Shown: piece by piece, positions 26,926 to 36,305 of the stretch
Layout of the letters: each line of letters opens with the position of its first letter
Position numbering within the stretch: position 1 is the stretch's first letter
NCBI GenBank assembly: GCA_902788035.1
Contig: CADAIL010000016.1
Coordinates: 1-64,000, forward strand
Source: an uncultured Lachnospiraceae bacterium
GTDB lineage: Bacteria; Bacillota; Clostridia; Lachnospirales; Lachnospiraceae
Reading direction: 5' to 3'
Length of the DNA: 64,000 bases
Program-made: the position numbers and the translations under genes
The notes under the pieces: generated by a model
Databases searched by the model: none
Told to the model about the DNA's origin: nothing
The model's input: the letters and a program-made list of their open reading frames with translations, nothing else

Positions 26926-29900
26926 ATGATAATGATTATGCTCGCAAGACAGAATATCAACGCATGTGACGGCTTTGAACGTCGAAAAAAAAGAATGCAT
27001 CATCCGTCGCACTTCCTGCTCCGGCTGTTTTTTGTGCTCTGCTTTTTAACGGTCAGCTGCCTTAGTCCGGTGGTATGTCTCGCTGAAGAAGGAGACGAAG
27101 GAGCTTATGAGGAAACAGCGTCCATTGTGGACCCGATCTCGCGGGAAGAGGGATTTTCGGCTATCCTCTACAATAATACAAACGGTCTGCCAACATCCGA
27201 GGCCAACGATATCGCCGAGACGAGCGACGGATTTATCTGGATCGGAAGTTACAGCGGCCTCGTCAGGTACGACGGCGTGAACTTTGAACGCATGGCATCG
27301 ACGACCGGGATCACGAGTGTGAAGTGTCTGTATGTGGACAGCCGGGATCGTCTGTGGATCGGGACAAATGAGAGCGGCGTCGCTGTTATGGAAAACGGGA
27401 AGTTCAGGATGTGGAGCAGCAGTGACGGTCTCAGATCATCCTCTGTCCGTGACATAACGGAGGATTCCCGGGGCGTGATTTACGTCGCGACGACCGGAGG
27501 CATATCGATGATCGACAGTGATATGCGTCTCCTTGACCTGCGGGACCCGGAACTCTACGGCGCTTTTATCTCGCATATGCGCACGAGCCGGGACGGACTG
27601 GTATACGGAGTAACCAATCCGGGCGATGTCTTCACTATAAAGGAGGGAAAAATGGACTCCTTTATCAGCCACTCCGAGTTTGCCGCTGACGGAGTCAACT
27701 GCATGTATCTGGATCCGGAAAATCCCGGGCATGCGTATATAGAGACGATGGACGGGATAGTCCGGTACGGTCTCCTTGGGAATCATTTTCAGGAAATTAA
27801 GACACTGGATGTTGCCCCGCTCTCGCAGGTGCAAAGCTTCGAATATATTGACGGAAAACTATGGATCTGCTCAAGAAAAGGAATCGGAGTCCTCACAGGG
27901 GACGAGTTCCATTATCTTGATAAGATGCCTCTCAATAATTCTGCCGGAGACGTGATGGCGGACTACGAGGGGAATCTCTGGTTCACGTCTACGAGGCAGG
28001 GCGTGATGAAGATTACGCCGAATATTTTCACGGACATATTTTCCCGGCATGCGCTGCCGGAGAGAGTGGTCAATTCCACCTGCATGTACGAGGATAAACT
28101 CTTTATTGCCTCGGACGACGGGCTGATCATCCTTAATGAGGACGGAGAGACGGTCGGTCTTCCCCTGTCGAAAGCGCAGACCGCCTCGGGGGTCGATCTG
28201 CCTGCAGAGGATCTTGTGCAAATGCTGAACGGCGTCCGCATTCGCTCCGTCGTCAGCGACAGCAAGGGTAACTTGTGGCTTTCCACCTGGCGCCAATACG
28301 GTCTTCTGCGTTACAGGGATGGAGAGGTGACTGCGTTTACCGCAGCGGACGGCATGTTCTCGGATCAGGTGAGGACGGTATGCGAGCGTCGTGACGGGTC
28401 CTATATTGCGGCGGTCACCGGCGGCGTCAATGTGATTGAAGGGAATCAGGTCGTCAGCGGATACGCTAAACCTGAGGGAATTACCAATACGGAGATCCTG
28501 ACTGTTGCGGAAGCTGAGAACGGCGACATACTGTGCGGGACAGACGGCGGCGGAATCTTTATTCTGAGCGGCACCCGCACAGTGCACATCGGTACGGAGA
28601 GCGGCCTGACATCCGGCTCTGTAATGCGTATAAAGAAAGACCTGAGTCGCGATATTTACTGGATCGTGACAGGAAATTCGCTGGCTTATCTGACGGAAAA
28701 CTATCAGCTCGTGACGGTCGACACTTTCCCCTACTCCAATAATTTTGACCTGTATGAGAACAGCAGGGGAGAAGTCTGGATCCTCAGCAGCAACGGCATA
28801 TACATTGCATTATCCGATGATCTTGTCGCCAACCGGAATATTGAACCTCTGCACTATGGCATTTCCGACGGTCTTCCCTGTATCGCTACGGCCAACTCCT
28901 ACAGTGCCCTGACAGACGAAGGCGACCTTTTTATCGCTGGGACGACCGGTGTCGCGAAGGTCAATATTGAGGCCCCCTATAAGAGCATAGGTGTATTGAA
29001 AGCGGCGATTCCCTATGTGGACGCTGACGGCACGCGCCTCTATCCGGATGATTCCGGCAGCTTTACAATCGAATCCGGCGTACGGAAACTGACAGTTTAC
29101 AGCTTTGTGTACAACTATTCTCTGATCAATCCGCAGGTATCCTATCGGCTTAAAGGCTTTGATTCCGAGTACACGACGGTCGGACGCAACAACCTTGCGC
29201 CTGTCGATTACACGAATCTGAGGGGCGGAAATTATCAATTTGTTCTGAGACTGCAGGAACCGGTGACCCGGCGCTATAAGACGATTTCCGTCTCTATCGT
29301 CAAGGAGAAGGCTTTTTACGAGCATATCTGGTTCTTTGTTCTAGCCGGCCTCTTTGCGGCTGCTGCCGTAGGCGTATGTGTTAACGCATATATCCGGAAA
29401 AAAGAGGTGCAGCTTGAGAAAAAGCATCGTGAGAGAGCGGAGCAGGAGAGGATCGCGTCGGAACTTTCCATGGCGAACCGTATTCAGGCGAGCATGCTGC
29501 CCGGAAATTATCCCGCGTTTCCTGACAGGACAGAATTCGATGTTTTTGCGACCATGGATCCGGCAAAGGAGGTCGGTGGAGATTTTTATGATTTCTTCCT
29601 GATTGACGACGACCATCTGGGACTCGTGATCGCGGATGTGAGCGGCAAGGGCATCCCGGCTGCGCTCTTTATGATGATCTCAAAGAGCCTTGTGAAGAAC
29701 TGCGCGATGCTCGGAAGGTCCCCGGCTGAAATTCTGGAGACGACCAATGAGTCGATCTGCGCCAACAACAGGGAGGAGATGTTCGTCACGGTCTGGGTCG
29801 GAATCCTCGAGATATCGACAGGGAAGCTGACGGCCGCCAACGCGGGACATGAGTATCCGACAATCAAGAGGGCGGACAGCGGATTTGAGATCTATAAGGA

Positions 29901-30225
29901 TAAGCACGGTTTTGTGATCGGAGGCATGGAGGGCATGATCTATAAGGAGTACACCATTGATCTGTCACCCGGCGATAAGCTGTTCCTCTATACAGACGGC
30001 GTGCCGGAGGCCACTGATCGGGAGAATCAGCTTTTCGGAACGGAGCGGATGCTTGCAGCCTTGAACTCTGCCCCGGAAGCCTCCCCGCAGGATATTCTGC
30101 GGAATGTCCGCAGGGCGGTGGATCTTTTCGTGCAGAATGAGGAGCAGTTCGATGACCTTACCATGCTGTGTATTGAATATAAGGGAGTTGAAGTGCCGGA
30201 GAGTGCTGAAGCTGACATTTGCTAA
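26926..30225 (+). CDS. Beta-propeller sensor with SpoIIE-type phosphatase output
   Basis: A 1099-residue membrane sensor. A signal/anchor segment near residues 30-50 is followed by about fourteen two-component-regulator propeller blades (repeats such as DGFIWIGSYSGLVRYDGV, DRLWIGTNESGV, GNLWFTSTRQGVMKI), a Y_Y_Y domain (about 700-790), one transmembrane helix (IWFFVLAGLFAAAAVGVCVN) and a cytoplasmic PP2C/SpoIIE phosphatase (residues about 850-1085) with MDPAKEVGGDFYDFF, IADVSGKGIPAALF and YTDGVPEATD. It resembles hybrid two-component systems of Bacteroidetes but replaces the kinase with a phosphatase, probably acting on an anti-sigma-factor antagonist. The start is uncertain; ATG 26995 would also keep the signal. 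It likely senses a glycan, given the symporter downstream. Confidence 0.82.
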   Translation: MIMIMLARQNINACDGFERRKKRMHHPSHFLLRLFFVLCFLTVSCLSPVVCLAEEGDEGAYEETASIVDPISREEGFSAILYNNTNGLPTSEANDIAETSDGFIWIGSYSGLVRYDGVNFERMASTTGITSVKCLYVDSRDRLWIGTNESGVAVMENGKFRMWSSSDGLRSSSVRDITEDSRGVIYVATTGGISMIDSDMRLLDLRDPELYGAFISHMRTSRDGLVYGVTNPGDVFTIKEGKMDSFISHSEFAADGVNCMYLDPENPGHAYIETMDGIVRYGLLGNHFQEIKTLDVAPLSQVQSFEYIDGKLWICSRKGIGVLTGDEFHYLDKMPLNNSAGDVMADYEGNLWFTSTRQGVMKITPNIFTDIFSRHALPERVVNSTCMYEDKLFIASDDGLIILNEDGETVGLPLSKAQTASGVDLPAEDLVQMLNGVRIRSVVSDSKGNLWLSTWRQYGLLRYRDGEVTAFTAADGMFSDQVRTVCERRDGSYIAAVTGGVNVIEGNQVVSGYAKPEGITNTEILTVAEAENGDILCGTDGGGIFILSGTRTVHIGTESGLTSGSVMRIKKDLSRDIYWIVTGNSLAYLTENYQLVTVDTFPYSNNFDLYENSRGEVWILSSNGIYIALSDDLVANRNIEPLHYGISDGLPCIATANSYSALTDEGDLFIAGTTGVAKVNIEAPYKSIGVLKAAIPYVDADGTRLYPDDSGSFTIESGVRKLTVYSFVYNYSLINPQVSYRLKGFDSEYTTVGRNNLAPVDYTNLRGGNYQFVLRLQEPVTRRYKTISVSIVKEKAFYEHIWFFVLAGLFAAAAVGVCVNAYIRKKEVQLEKKHRERAEQERIASELSMANRIQASMLPGNYPAFPDRTEFDVFATMDPAKEVGGDFYDFFLIDDDHLGLVIADVSGKGIPAALFMMISKSLVKNCAMLGRSPAEILETTNESICANNREEMFVTVWVGILEISTGKLTAANAGHEYPTIKRADSGFEIYKDKHGFVIGGMEGMIYKEYTIDLSPGDKLFLYTDGVPEATDRENQLFGTERMLAALNSAPEASPQDILRNVRRAVDLFVQNEEQFDDLTMLCIEYKGVEVPESAEADIC

Positions 30226-30296
30226 TAAGCGGATTTTATACTATTGCGGCAAGAACGCCGAAGCGTTCTTGATTCAAAAACTACAGAGGAGACAGA

Positions 30297-31727
30297 ATGA
30301 TGGAAGAAAAGAGAAGCCTGACCGGAAAAGAAAAAGCCTCGTATGGCCTCGGAGCGGTCGGAAAAGACATGGTGTATATGCTCTCAGCCAGCTATGTCCT
30401 GTACTATTTTCAGGATATCTGCGGCGTGAGCGCAGTTGCGATGGGTATTATTCTTATGGCGGCCCGCGTGTTCGACGCGTTCAATGACCCGATCATGGGA
30501 GTTATTGTCGCGAAGACCAGGACCAGATGGGGCAAGTTCCGCCCCTGGCTCATGATCGGCACAGTCACGAACGCGATCGTTCTGTGTCTGATGTTCGCCG
30601 CCCCGCCGTCAATGAGCGGCAGCGGCCTCGTCGCCTACGCAGCCATCACCTATATTCTCTGGGGCGTCACCTACACGATGATGGATATCCCATATTGGTC
30701 AATGATCCCTGCCTTCACCGAAGGCGGAAGCGAGAGAGAAGGACTCACAACGCTGGCCCGCTCCTGCGCAGGTGTCGGTTCAGCCATCATCACGATCATC
30801 ACGATGATTAGCGTGCATGCGCTCGGTGCCAGATTTGCCAAAGAGGGCGACAACGCCCAGATGCTTGAGCGGATCGGCTTCAAGTATTTTACAATCATCG
30901 TCGCAATCCTCTTCGTGGTCTTTATCGTGCTCACCTGCGTGAATATCCGCGAGAAGTCTACAGTTGACATGCAGACGGCATCGATCGGGCAAATGTTCCG
31001 CGCCCTCGTCCAGAACGATCAGACCATGACCGTTGTTGTGGCTATTGTCCTCATAAACACCGCGATGTATATCACATCCAATCTGGTCATCTATTTCTTC
31101 AAGTACGATTTCGGCGGCACAGGCTGGTACAACTCCTACACCCTGTTCTCGACCTTCGGCGGCGGTATCCAGATCCTTGCCATGATGCTGTTCTACCCGC
31201 TGCTTCGAAAGTTCGCGACCAGCATCAGGATCTTCTTTATCTGCCTGACGATGGAGATGATCGGCTACGCTGTGCTGCTGGTTCTTGCGTTCACAAGTAT
31301 GTCCAATGTGTTCCTGCTGTTCATTCCGGGCTTCTTTATATTTGCAGCCAGCGGCATGCTGAATGTCCTGACGACGGTCTTTCTTGCAAATACAGTCGAC
31401 TACGGTCAGCTTAAGAACGGCAGAAGAGATGAGAGCGTGGTCTTCTCCATGCAGACCTTCGTCGTCAAGCTGGCCAGCGGCGTCGCGGCACTGATCGCCT
31501 CGATTGCGCTATCAATTTTCTCGCTCAGCAATGAGGCAACGACTGAAGCGCAGCAGACGGTCGACTTCTCCGAGAGCGTATCCGCGGCTTCGAAAGCAGG
31601 TCTTCGCATGACGATGACGATCCTGCCGATCATTGGACTGTTCGTTGCGTTCTTCTGGTTCAGGAATAAGTATATTCTGACCGATGAGAAGGTTGCGGAG
31701 ATTGCGGAGCAGCTGAAAGCAGAATGA
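30297..31727 (+). CDS. GPH-family glycoside/uronide:cation symporter
   Basis: A 476-residue transporter with twelve membrane segments, of the glycoside-pentoside-hexuronide family (MelB, XynP, YicJ). The diagnostic N-terminal block RVFDAFNDPIMGVIVAKTRT followed by RWGKFRPW is complete. It would import a glycoside or uronide with sodium or proton. It starts 71 bases after the propeller sensor phosphatase in the same direction, after GAGGAGACAGA, so both may share a transcript and sense and import the same sugar (inference). A bidirectional terminator lies downstream. Confidence 0.87.
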   Translation: MMEEKRSLTGKEKASYGLGAVGKDMVYMLSASYVLYYFQDICGVSAVAMGIILMAARVFDAFNDPIMGVIVAKTRTRWGKFRPWLMIGTVTNAIVLCLMFAAPPSMSGSGLVAYAAITYILWGVTYTMMDIPYWSMIPAFTEGGSEREGLTTLARSCAGVGSAIITIITMISVHALGARFAKEGDNAQMLERIGFKYFTIIVAILFVVFIVLTCVNIREKSTVDMQTASIGQMFRALVQNDQTMTVVVAIVLINTAMYITSNLVIYFFKYDFGGTGWYNSYTLFSTFGGGIQILAMMLFYPLLRKFATSIRIFFICLTMEMIGYAVLLVLAFTSMSNVFLLFIPGFFIFAASGMLNVLTTVFLANTVDYGQLKNGRRDESVVFSMQTFVVKLASGVAALIASIALSIFSLSNEATTEAQQTVDFSESVSAASKAGLRMTMTILPIIGLFVAFFWFRNKYILTDEKVAEIAEQLKAE

Positions 31728-32034
31728 TATATAAGTTATATTTCCTAGATCTCAGTCGACTTGGCAGTATCTTTATTAACCTGTCAATATTCAACTGCCA
31801 AAGACTGATAGAGGTCAACTTACAGAACGTGGCATTGAGCCGAGATGACTGCCCGGCATCCTTCTTGCACGACCGATGTGCGACCAACGCCCACTATCGC
31901 TAAAAAAAGGCTGTGAAGAAACGAATTAACGTTTTTTTCACAGCCTCTTTTTGTATTGAGCTTTCTCTCTACTTGTAAAATAATCACGCGAAAAGTACCC
32001 AAATCACCGAAACAGTCATGTGAAACCGTACCCA
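31728..32034. terminator. Intergenic region with bidirectional terminator
   Basis: A long hairpin at 31908-31946 (AGGCTGTGAA with TTCACAGCCT, inner AAACG/CGTTT-like pairing) is flanked by A and T runs and would end both convergent transcripts. A near-identical hairpin in the other orientation follows nrdD at 54289-54332. No gene is seen in the remaining bases. Confidence 0.75.
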
Positions 32035-33240
32035 TTACGTGTACTCCGCCGGCACCTCGATCACCATATCGCCGACCGGGAAGGTCACGCACGGATGAAT
32101 ATTGTCTGTTACACGGTCGGAATAGCGGCGGCTCTCGTTCTCTTCCGGAGCGAAGTAGTCACCGGAGATGACCTTGGAGCGGCACCAGCCGCACTCGCCT
32201 GCCCGGCACCTCGACGGAGCTACGATGCCTGCGCGCTCTATAGCTACGAGTATGGACTCCTCGCTGCTGGCCGGGATCGTGTACTCGTTCGGGCCCTGGC
32301 GGATGGTCAGCGTGAAACACTTGCCAGCCGCGCCTTCCGGATATCCCGGAATCTCGGATATGTCTTTGGCGACGCCCATGATCTCCCTGCGGATGTACTT
32401 TTCCGGAAGCTCAAGCTTCGGAAGTTCGGACTCGAGGAAGCGGTACATAGCTCTGGGACCGCAGACGAACACACTGTACTCCTCCGGAGCCAGCCTCTTT
32501 ATGAGGTCGGCTGTAATGAAGCCGTGCTCATAGCATTCCTTCTCTTCGTCGGAGAGTACGTGGAGAATTTTGATCTTGTCGCAGGAGGCAGCCAGCTCCT
32601 CGAGCTCCTCCTTGAAGAGGATCGAATCTTCGGTACGGTTTCCGAACAGGATGGTCAGATTGAAGTCCTCGGTTCCGTCAGCGATAGCTTTGGCCATGGA
32701 AAGGAACGGCGTGATGCCGCTGCCGCCGGCGAGTGCGATGACGCTTTTCGCGTCCCGGAGGTCTTCATAGTAGAAATTGCCCTGAGGACCGGAGGCGGTG
32801 AACTCGTCTCCGACGGCTGCATTTGCAAGAAAATAGTCGGCTGCAAATCCGTCCGCCTTGGACTGCACTGTAATCGCCAAAGTGCCCTCGAGGGCTTCCT
32901 TCGGAGAGGAGCAGATGGAGTACGGCCGGGAGACGAAGCTCTCGCCGATCTTCATCTTGAGTGATATATACTGGCCTGCCCTGAAGTAAGCGAGAGGTCC
33001 GCCGTTCTTAGCCTTGAAAATGTATGTCTTTGAGGCTGCTTCCGGATGATCGATGATCTCTGCGATGACAAGCTTCTGATAGTCAGGGTGAAGAAGCTTT
33101 GCTTTTTTGTTGATCGGGTAGTCGGCGGTGATCTCATTTGCAGGAGCCGCCTGAATATAATCCTCCCTGACTTTGGACATATTCTTGAATTTCAGCATGT
33201 CGAGCGGACCGATAAGTCCGACTTTTACGTTTACTGCCAT
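32035..33240 (-). CDS. FAD/NAD(P) reductase with C-terminal [2Fe-2S] ferredoxin domain
   Basis: A 401-residue electron-transfer flavoprotein. After an N-terminal extension of about 45 residues come an FAD-binding barrel (RPYSICSSP), an NAD(P) domain (LAGGSGITPFLSM, FVCGPRAMY) and a plant-type [2Fe-2S] domain (PSRCRAGECGWCRSKV with the fourth Cys in IHPCVTFP). Electrons would pass from NAD(P)H via FAD to the iron-sulfur cluster and then to a partner. The partner is probably the CrtI-like flavoprotein whose stop lies four bases before this start. Start 33240 follows AAGGAGGTTAAGCTC. Confidence 0.82.
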   Translation of the reverse strand: MAVNVKVGLIGPLDMLKFKNMSKVREDYIQAAPANEITADYPINKKAKLLHPDYQKLVIAEIIDHPEAASKTYIFKAKNGGPLAYFRAGQYISLKMKIGESFVSRPYSICSSPKEALEGTLAITVQSKADGFAADYFLANAAVGDEFTASGPQGNFYYEDLRDAKSVIALAGGSGITPFLSMAKAIADGTEDFNLTILFGNRTEDSILFKEELEELAASCDKIKILHVLSDEEKECYEHGFITADLIKRLAPEEYSVFVCGPRAMYRFLESELPKLELPEKYIRREIMGVAKDISEIPGYPEGAAGKCFTLTIRQGPNEYTIPASSEESILVAIERAGIVAPSRCRAGECGWCRSKVISGDYFAPEENESRRYSDRVTDNIHPCVTFPVGDMVIEVPAEYT

Positions 33241-33244
33241 GAGC

Positions 33245-34786
33245 TTAACCTCCTTCCTCTCGAAGATCTTTGAGCGCAAGCCGCGCCATCAGCCTGCCGC
33301 AGACGTAGGCGGAGCTGTAACCGTCGCCTCTGGGACCCGCCGCGCCGATCGGCCGGAGTCCCTTGATCGGATAGTCGGAACTCAGCATCATCATGCGGGC
33401 CATCATGCCGTCCCAGTCGGCGGTCTCGTATCCGTAGACCGAGCCTTCCGGCGTTCCGAGGTATCTTGCAAATGTCCACGGAGTCGCCACGCACACCTCC
33501 TCTATGTAGGGCTCGATGTCGATGCCTGCCTGTTCTTTCAGCATCCGAATGAACTTCTTTGCGTACAGGTTCTTGTACTTTACATATTTTTCGGTCTTTA
33601 AGCGGCTCCACTCCTCGGGACCTCCCATCGAAGTGAAGAAACCGACCGACGTTCCGGCAGGGGAGGCATCGGGATTTACGATGTTGCTGCACAGGAAGAT
33701 CGTGAAGTCGTTCTTCTTGTAGCCGCCGAGCAGGTTCTTATATTCCACGGCCGAATCCGATGTGCCCGCCAGGAAGATACAGTAGTCCTTGATGCCCAGC
33801 TCCTCCGCGGATTTGTTCAGACCGACATAGACCGTGTACATGCGGGCGCTGTAGTTGTGATTTCTGGCGGTCGAGAGCTTTTTCTCCCTCTCGGGGATGA
33901 GCTCTTTCGGCATCATTTTGGCGTAGATGATGTCGGGGTTGATATTGGCAAGCACATAATCACACTCGATAATGCCGGACGTCGTGCGGACGCCGCACAG
34001 GCGGTCGCCGTTGAACAGGAACTCCTCTGCCCGGCAGTTGTACCAGACCTCGCCGCCCAGCTCGCGGAAGCGCTCAATCATGGCGTTGCTGATCTCATGG
34101 GACGTGTGGGCCGGGATGTAGGCAGCTTTGGCGACGTATTTCATGAACATGTTGCAGTAGTGGATGAAAGCCATGCGCTCCATGTCGATTCCGAGGTAGC
34201 CCCAGTAGGTCGACATGATGTCCTGGCACTTTTTCGGGATCTTCATCGCGTCCCAAACCTTCTTCACAGGGTAGGCCCCTGTCCTAAGGAGGTTGGGGTA
34301 CTCTTTTTTGAGGACTTCGGAGTCCGCGTGGCCGTTCGAGCTGCTGATGTAGGCCGTGCCGGCCATGATCTCATTGAGGAGCTCGAAGTATTCCTCCATT
34401 TTCGGTCTCGAACCCGGGACGTAGTATTCCATCTTGTCTATAAAGTTTTCGACGCCGAACGGCATGGAGACATCCATGGGCGTGCCGTCGGTGTATTTGC
34501 TGATGATCCGGAAGCAGTCCGGGACCTGCCTCCAGTCGACTTTGACCCCGTAGTCGTTCATCATCTGCCGAATCTCGCCCGGGTCGTCCTCTGTGCCTAT
34601 ATCGCAGAGCTCGTGCAGCGACGGTTCGAATTCAAACCGGCCGCGAACAAAGCTTGTGGCGCAGCCTCCCGGCAGATTGTGCTGCTCGATGAGCAGGACC
34701 TTCTTACCTTCTGTGGCACAGTGCAGCGCGGCGGACAGACCGGCGTTGCCTGCACCGACAACGACAATGTCTACGTGTTTGTTCAT
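33245..34786 (-). CDS. CrtI/retinol-saturase-like FAD oxidoreductase
   Basis: A 513-residue FAD-dependent oxidoreductase. The dinucleotide fold is at the N terminus (DIVVVGAGNAGLSAALHCA, then PGGCATSF), and the C-terminal flavin motif is GYSSAYVCGRLMA. The family includes phytoene desaturases and retinol saturases, but no carotenoid gene is nearby, so this member probably reduces or oxidises another unsaturated compound. It is the first gene of a two-gene unit with the [2Fe-2S] reductase, and the pair suggests NAD(P)H-driven reduction of a substrate. The substrate is unknown. Confidence 0.78.
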   Translation of the reverse strand: MNKHVDIVVVGAGNAGLSAALHCATEGKKVLLIEQHNLPGGCATSFVRGRFEFEPSLHELCDIGTEDDPGEIRQMMNDYGVKVDWRQVPDCFRIISKYTDGTPMDVSMPFGVENFIDKMEYYVPGSRPKMEEYFELLNEIMAGTAYISSSNGHADSEVLKKEYPNLLRTGAYPVKKVWDAMKIPKKCQDIMSTYWGYLGIDMERMAFIHYCNMFMKYVAKAAYIPAHTSHEISNAMIERFRELGGEVWYNCRAEEFLFNGDRLCGVRTTSGIIECDYVLANINPDIIYAKMMPKELIPEREKKLSTARNHNYSARMYTVYVGLNKSAEELGIKDYCIFLAGTSDSAVEYKNLLGGYKKNDFTIFLCSNIVNPDASPAGTSVGFFTSMGGPEEWSRLKTEKYVKYKNLYAKKFIRMLKEQAGIDIEPYIEEVCVATPWTFARYLGTPEGSVYGYETADWDGMMARMMMLSSDYPIKGLRPIGAAGPRGDGYSSAYVCGRLMARLALKDLREEGG

Positions 34787-35109
34787 GTGGGTATCACCTC
34801 CGATTTGTGCAGCCGATACGGCGCGTATGGATAAATTCTGCCGTTTTCTATGTAAGATTTTCTGTTGTTTGTTTGTGTGCGAGACGGCAGATCGGTACCT
34901 GAACAGGGACGATAAAGAAAGTATCTTTAACTAATTATCGAACAATTGTCAGAATAAAACAAGCCCGGGTTTTATAATTTGCTAAAACACATGACTCCCG
35001 GAAACAGTTCAGACAGGATGTTCCTGTGATTCGCTTCCGGCAGCAAAGCAGCCGGCAAATATTACTTGTAATTTTTTAAGGTTGTGCTAAACTGTTAGTG
35101 ACAATTAAA
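34787..35109. promoter_or_regulatory. Divergent promoter region before the thiamine cluster
   Basis: A 320-base region between divergent operons. A likely promoter for the riboswitch transcript is TTGTAA (35066-35071) with TAAACT (35088-35093), spacer 16. A small AAAAC/GTTTT hairpin lies near 34958. No gene seen. Confidence 0.4.
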
Positions 35110-35200
35110 TAGGGGTGCTGGAGCGCTAAGTCCGGCTGAGATCAGGAAAACAGTGACCTGAGACCCATTGAACCTGTTGGATAATGCCATCGAAGGGATA
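35110..35200 (+). ncRNA. TPP riboswitch
   Basis: Conserved THI-element blocks are in order: AGGGGTGCTGGAGCGC, then GGCTGAGATCAG, GACCCATTGAACCTG, TTGGATAATGCC and CGAAGGGA. It lies 165 bases before thiM and should switch off the thiamine salvage cluster when thiamine pyrophosphate binds. No clear intrinsic terminator was identified before thiM, so control at translation or an unseen terminator is possible. Confidence 0.95.
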
Positions 35201-35364
35201 TATTTGAGAACTGTTTTGAGCAGTCTATTATGAGCAGATATGTCTATGTGGCGTATCTGCTTTTTTCGTTGGCCTTAAACCGGGGTGCGAAGGTGTATCG
35301 CTCATTTTTGAGGTGCTTCTTCGGAATGACATCAATGCTGCTGTTAATTAAGGAGGACAACGCA

Positions 35365-36186
35365 ATGCTTGGAAAATGTCTTGATAACGTGAGAAAAAAT
35401 GTACCGCTTGTTCACAACATCACCAATTACGTAACTGTAAACGATGTCGCTAATATACTGCTGGCATGCGGCGGAAGCCCGATCATGTCAGATGAATCGG
35501 AGGACGTGGAGGATATCACCTCGATCTGCGGCGGACTTAATATCAATATCGGAACGCTGAACAAGAGCAGCATAGAGGGGATGTACCGCGCGGGAAAGAG
35601 AGCCGCGGAACTCGGACATGTGATCCTGCTCGATCCGGTAGGCGCAGGCGCGTCAAAGCTTCGCACAGATACCGCAGTCGGCCTTATGGATGCGATCAGC
35701 TTTACAGTCATTCGCGGCAACATCTCTGAAATCAAGACGCTCGCCCTCGGCAGCGGAACGACCAAGGGCGTGGATGCCGATATGGCGGATGCCGTGACCG
35801 AGGAAACGCTGGATGGCGCTGTGAATTTTGTAAAGAGCCTGGCCGAGAAGACCGGATCGATCATCGCGGTCACGGGAGCCATCGATCTTGTCGCAAATGC
35901 GGATAAATGCTTTGTCATAAGGAACGGCCGCCCTGAGATGGGAAAAATCACCGGCACAGGATGCCAGCTCTCAGGCATGATGACGGCTTTCGTTGTTGCC
36001 AATCCGGACAATCAGCTGGAGGCAGCGGCTGCCGCGGTCTGTGCCATGGGCCTCGCCGGAGAGATCGGCTGGGGAAATATGCAGGAAGGCGACGGAAATT
36101 CAACATACAGGAACCGCATAATAGACGCTGTCTTCAACATGAATGGATCTCTTCTTGACAGAGGCGCAAAATATGAGATCAGGTAA
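35365..36186 (+). CDS. thiM: Hydroxyethylthiazole kinase
   Basis: A 273-residue ThiM. It phosphorylates 5-(2-hydroxyethyl)-4-methylthiazole for thiamine salvage. Family blocks: PLVHNITNYVTVNDVANILL, ACGGSPIMSDE, ILLDPVGAGAS, GNISEI and the catalytic-cysteine loop GTGCQLSGM. I start at 35365, where AAGGAGGACAACGCA precedes ATG; the frame extends to 35230 into the riboswitch leader without a site. First gene of the TPP-riboswitch cluster. Confidence 0.95.
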   Translation: MLGKCLDNVRKNVPLVHNITNYVTVNDVANILLACGGSPIMSDESEDVEDITSICGGLNINIGTLNKSSIEGMYRAGKRAAELGHVILLDPVGAGASKLRTDTAVGLMDAISFTVIRGNISEIKTLALGSGTTKGVDADMADAVTEETLDGAVNFVKSLAEKTGSIIAVTGAIDLVANADKCFVIRNGRPEMGKITGTGCQLSGMMTAFVVANPDNQLEAAAAAVCAMGLAGEIGWGNMQEGDGNSTYRNRIIDAVFNMNGSLLDRGAKYEIR

Positions 36187-36300
36187 CAGCTGACATCATA
36201 GATGAACGGTGGCATAAAAATAAAATGCAGTATAAAAAGCGGCATACGAAATAGAAGTGGCATACGAAATAAAAAAGGTATACGAAATAAAAGGTGACTG
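36187..36300. repeat. Short tandem repeat before thiE
   Basis: Three imperfect copies of a 17-19 base unit containing CATACGAAATA (near 36243, 36261 and 36279) fill the gap between thiM and thiE. AAGGTGA at its end serves as the thiE ribosome-binding site. Confidence 0.65.
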
Positions 36301-36305
36301 AAAAG

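Noticed and set aside
33857..34834. 325-residue plus-strand frame
   Set aside because: It lies antisense to the CrtI-like gene, which has clear domains and codon structure; the shadow frame has no recognisable motif.
35230..35364. N-terminal extension of ThiM
   Set aside because: The extension reads through the region just after the TPP riboswitch; the AAGGAGG site and family alignment place the start at 35365.
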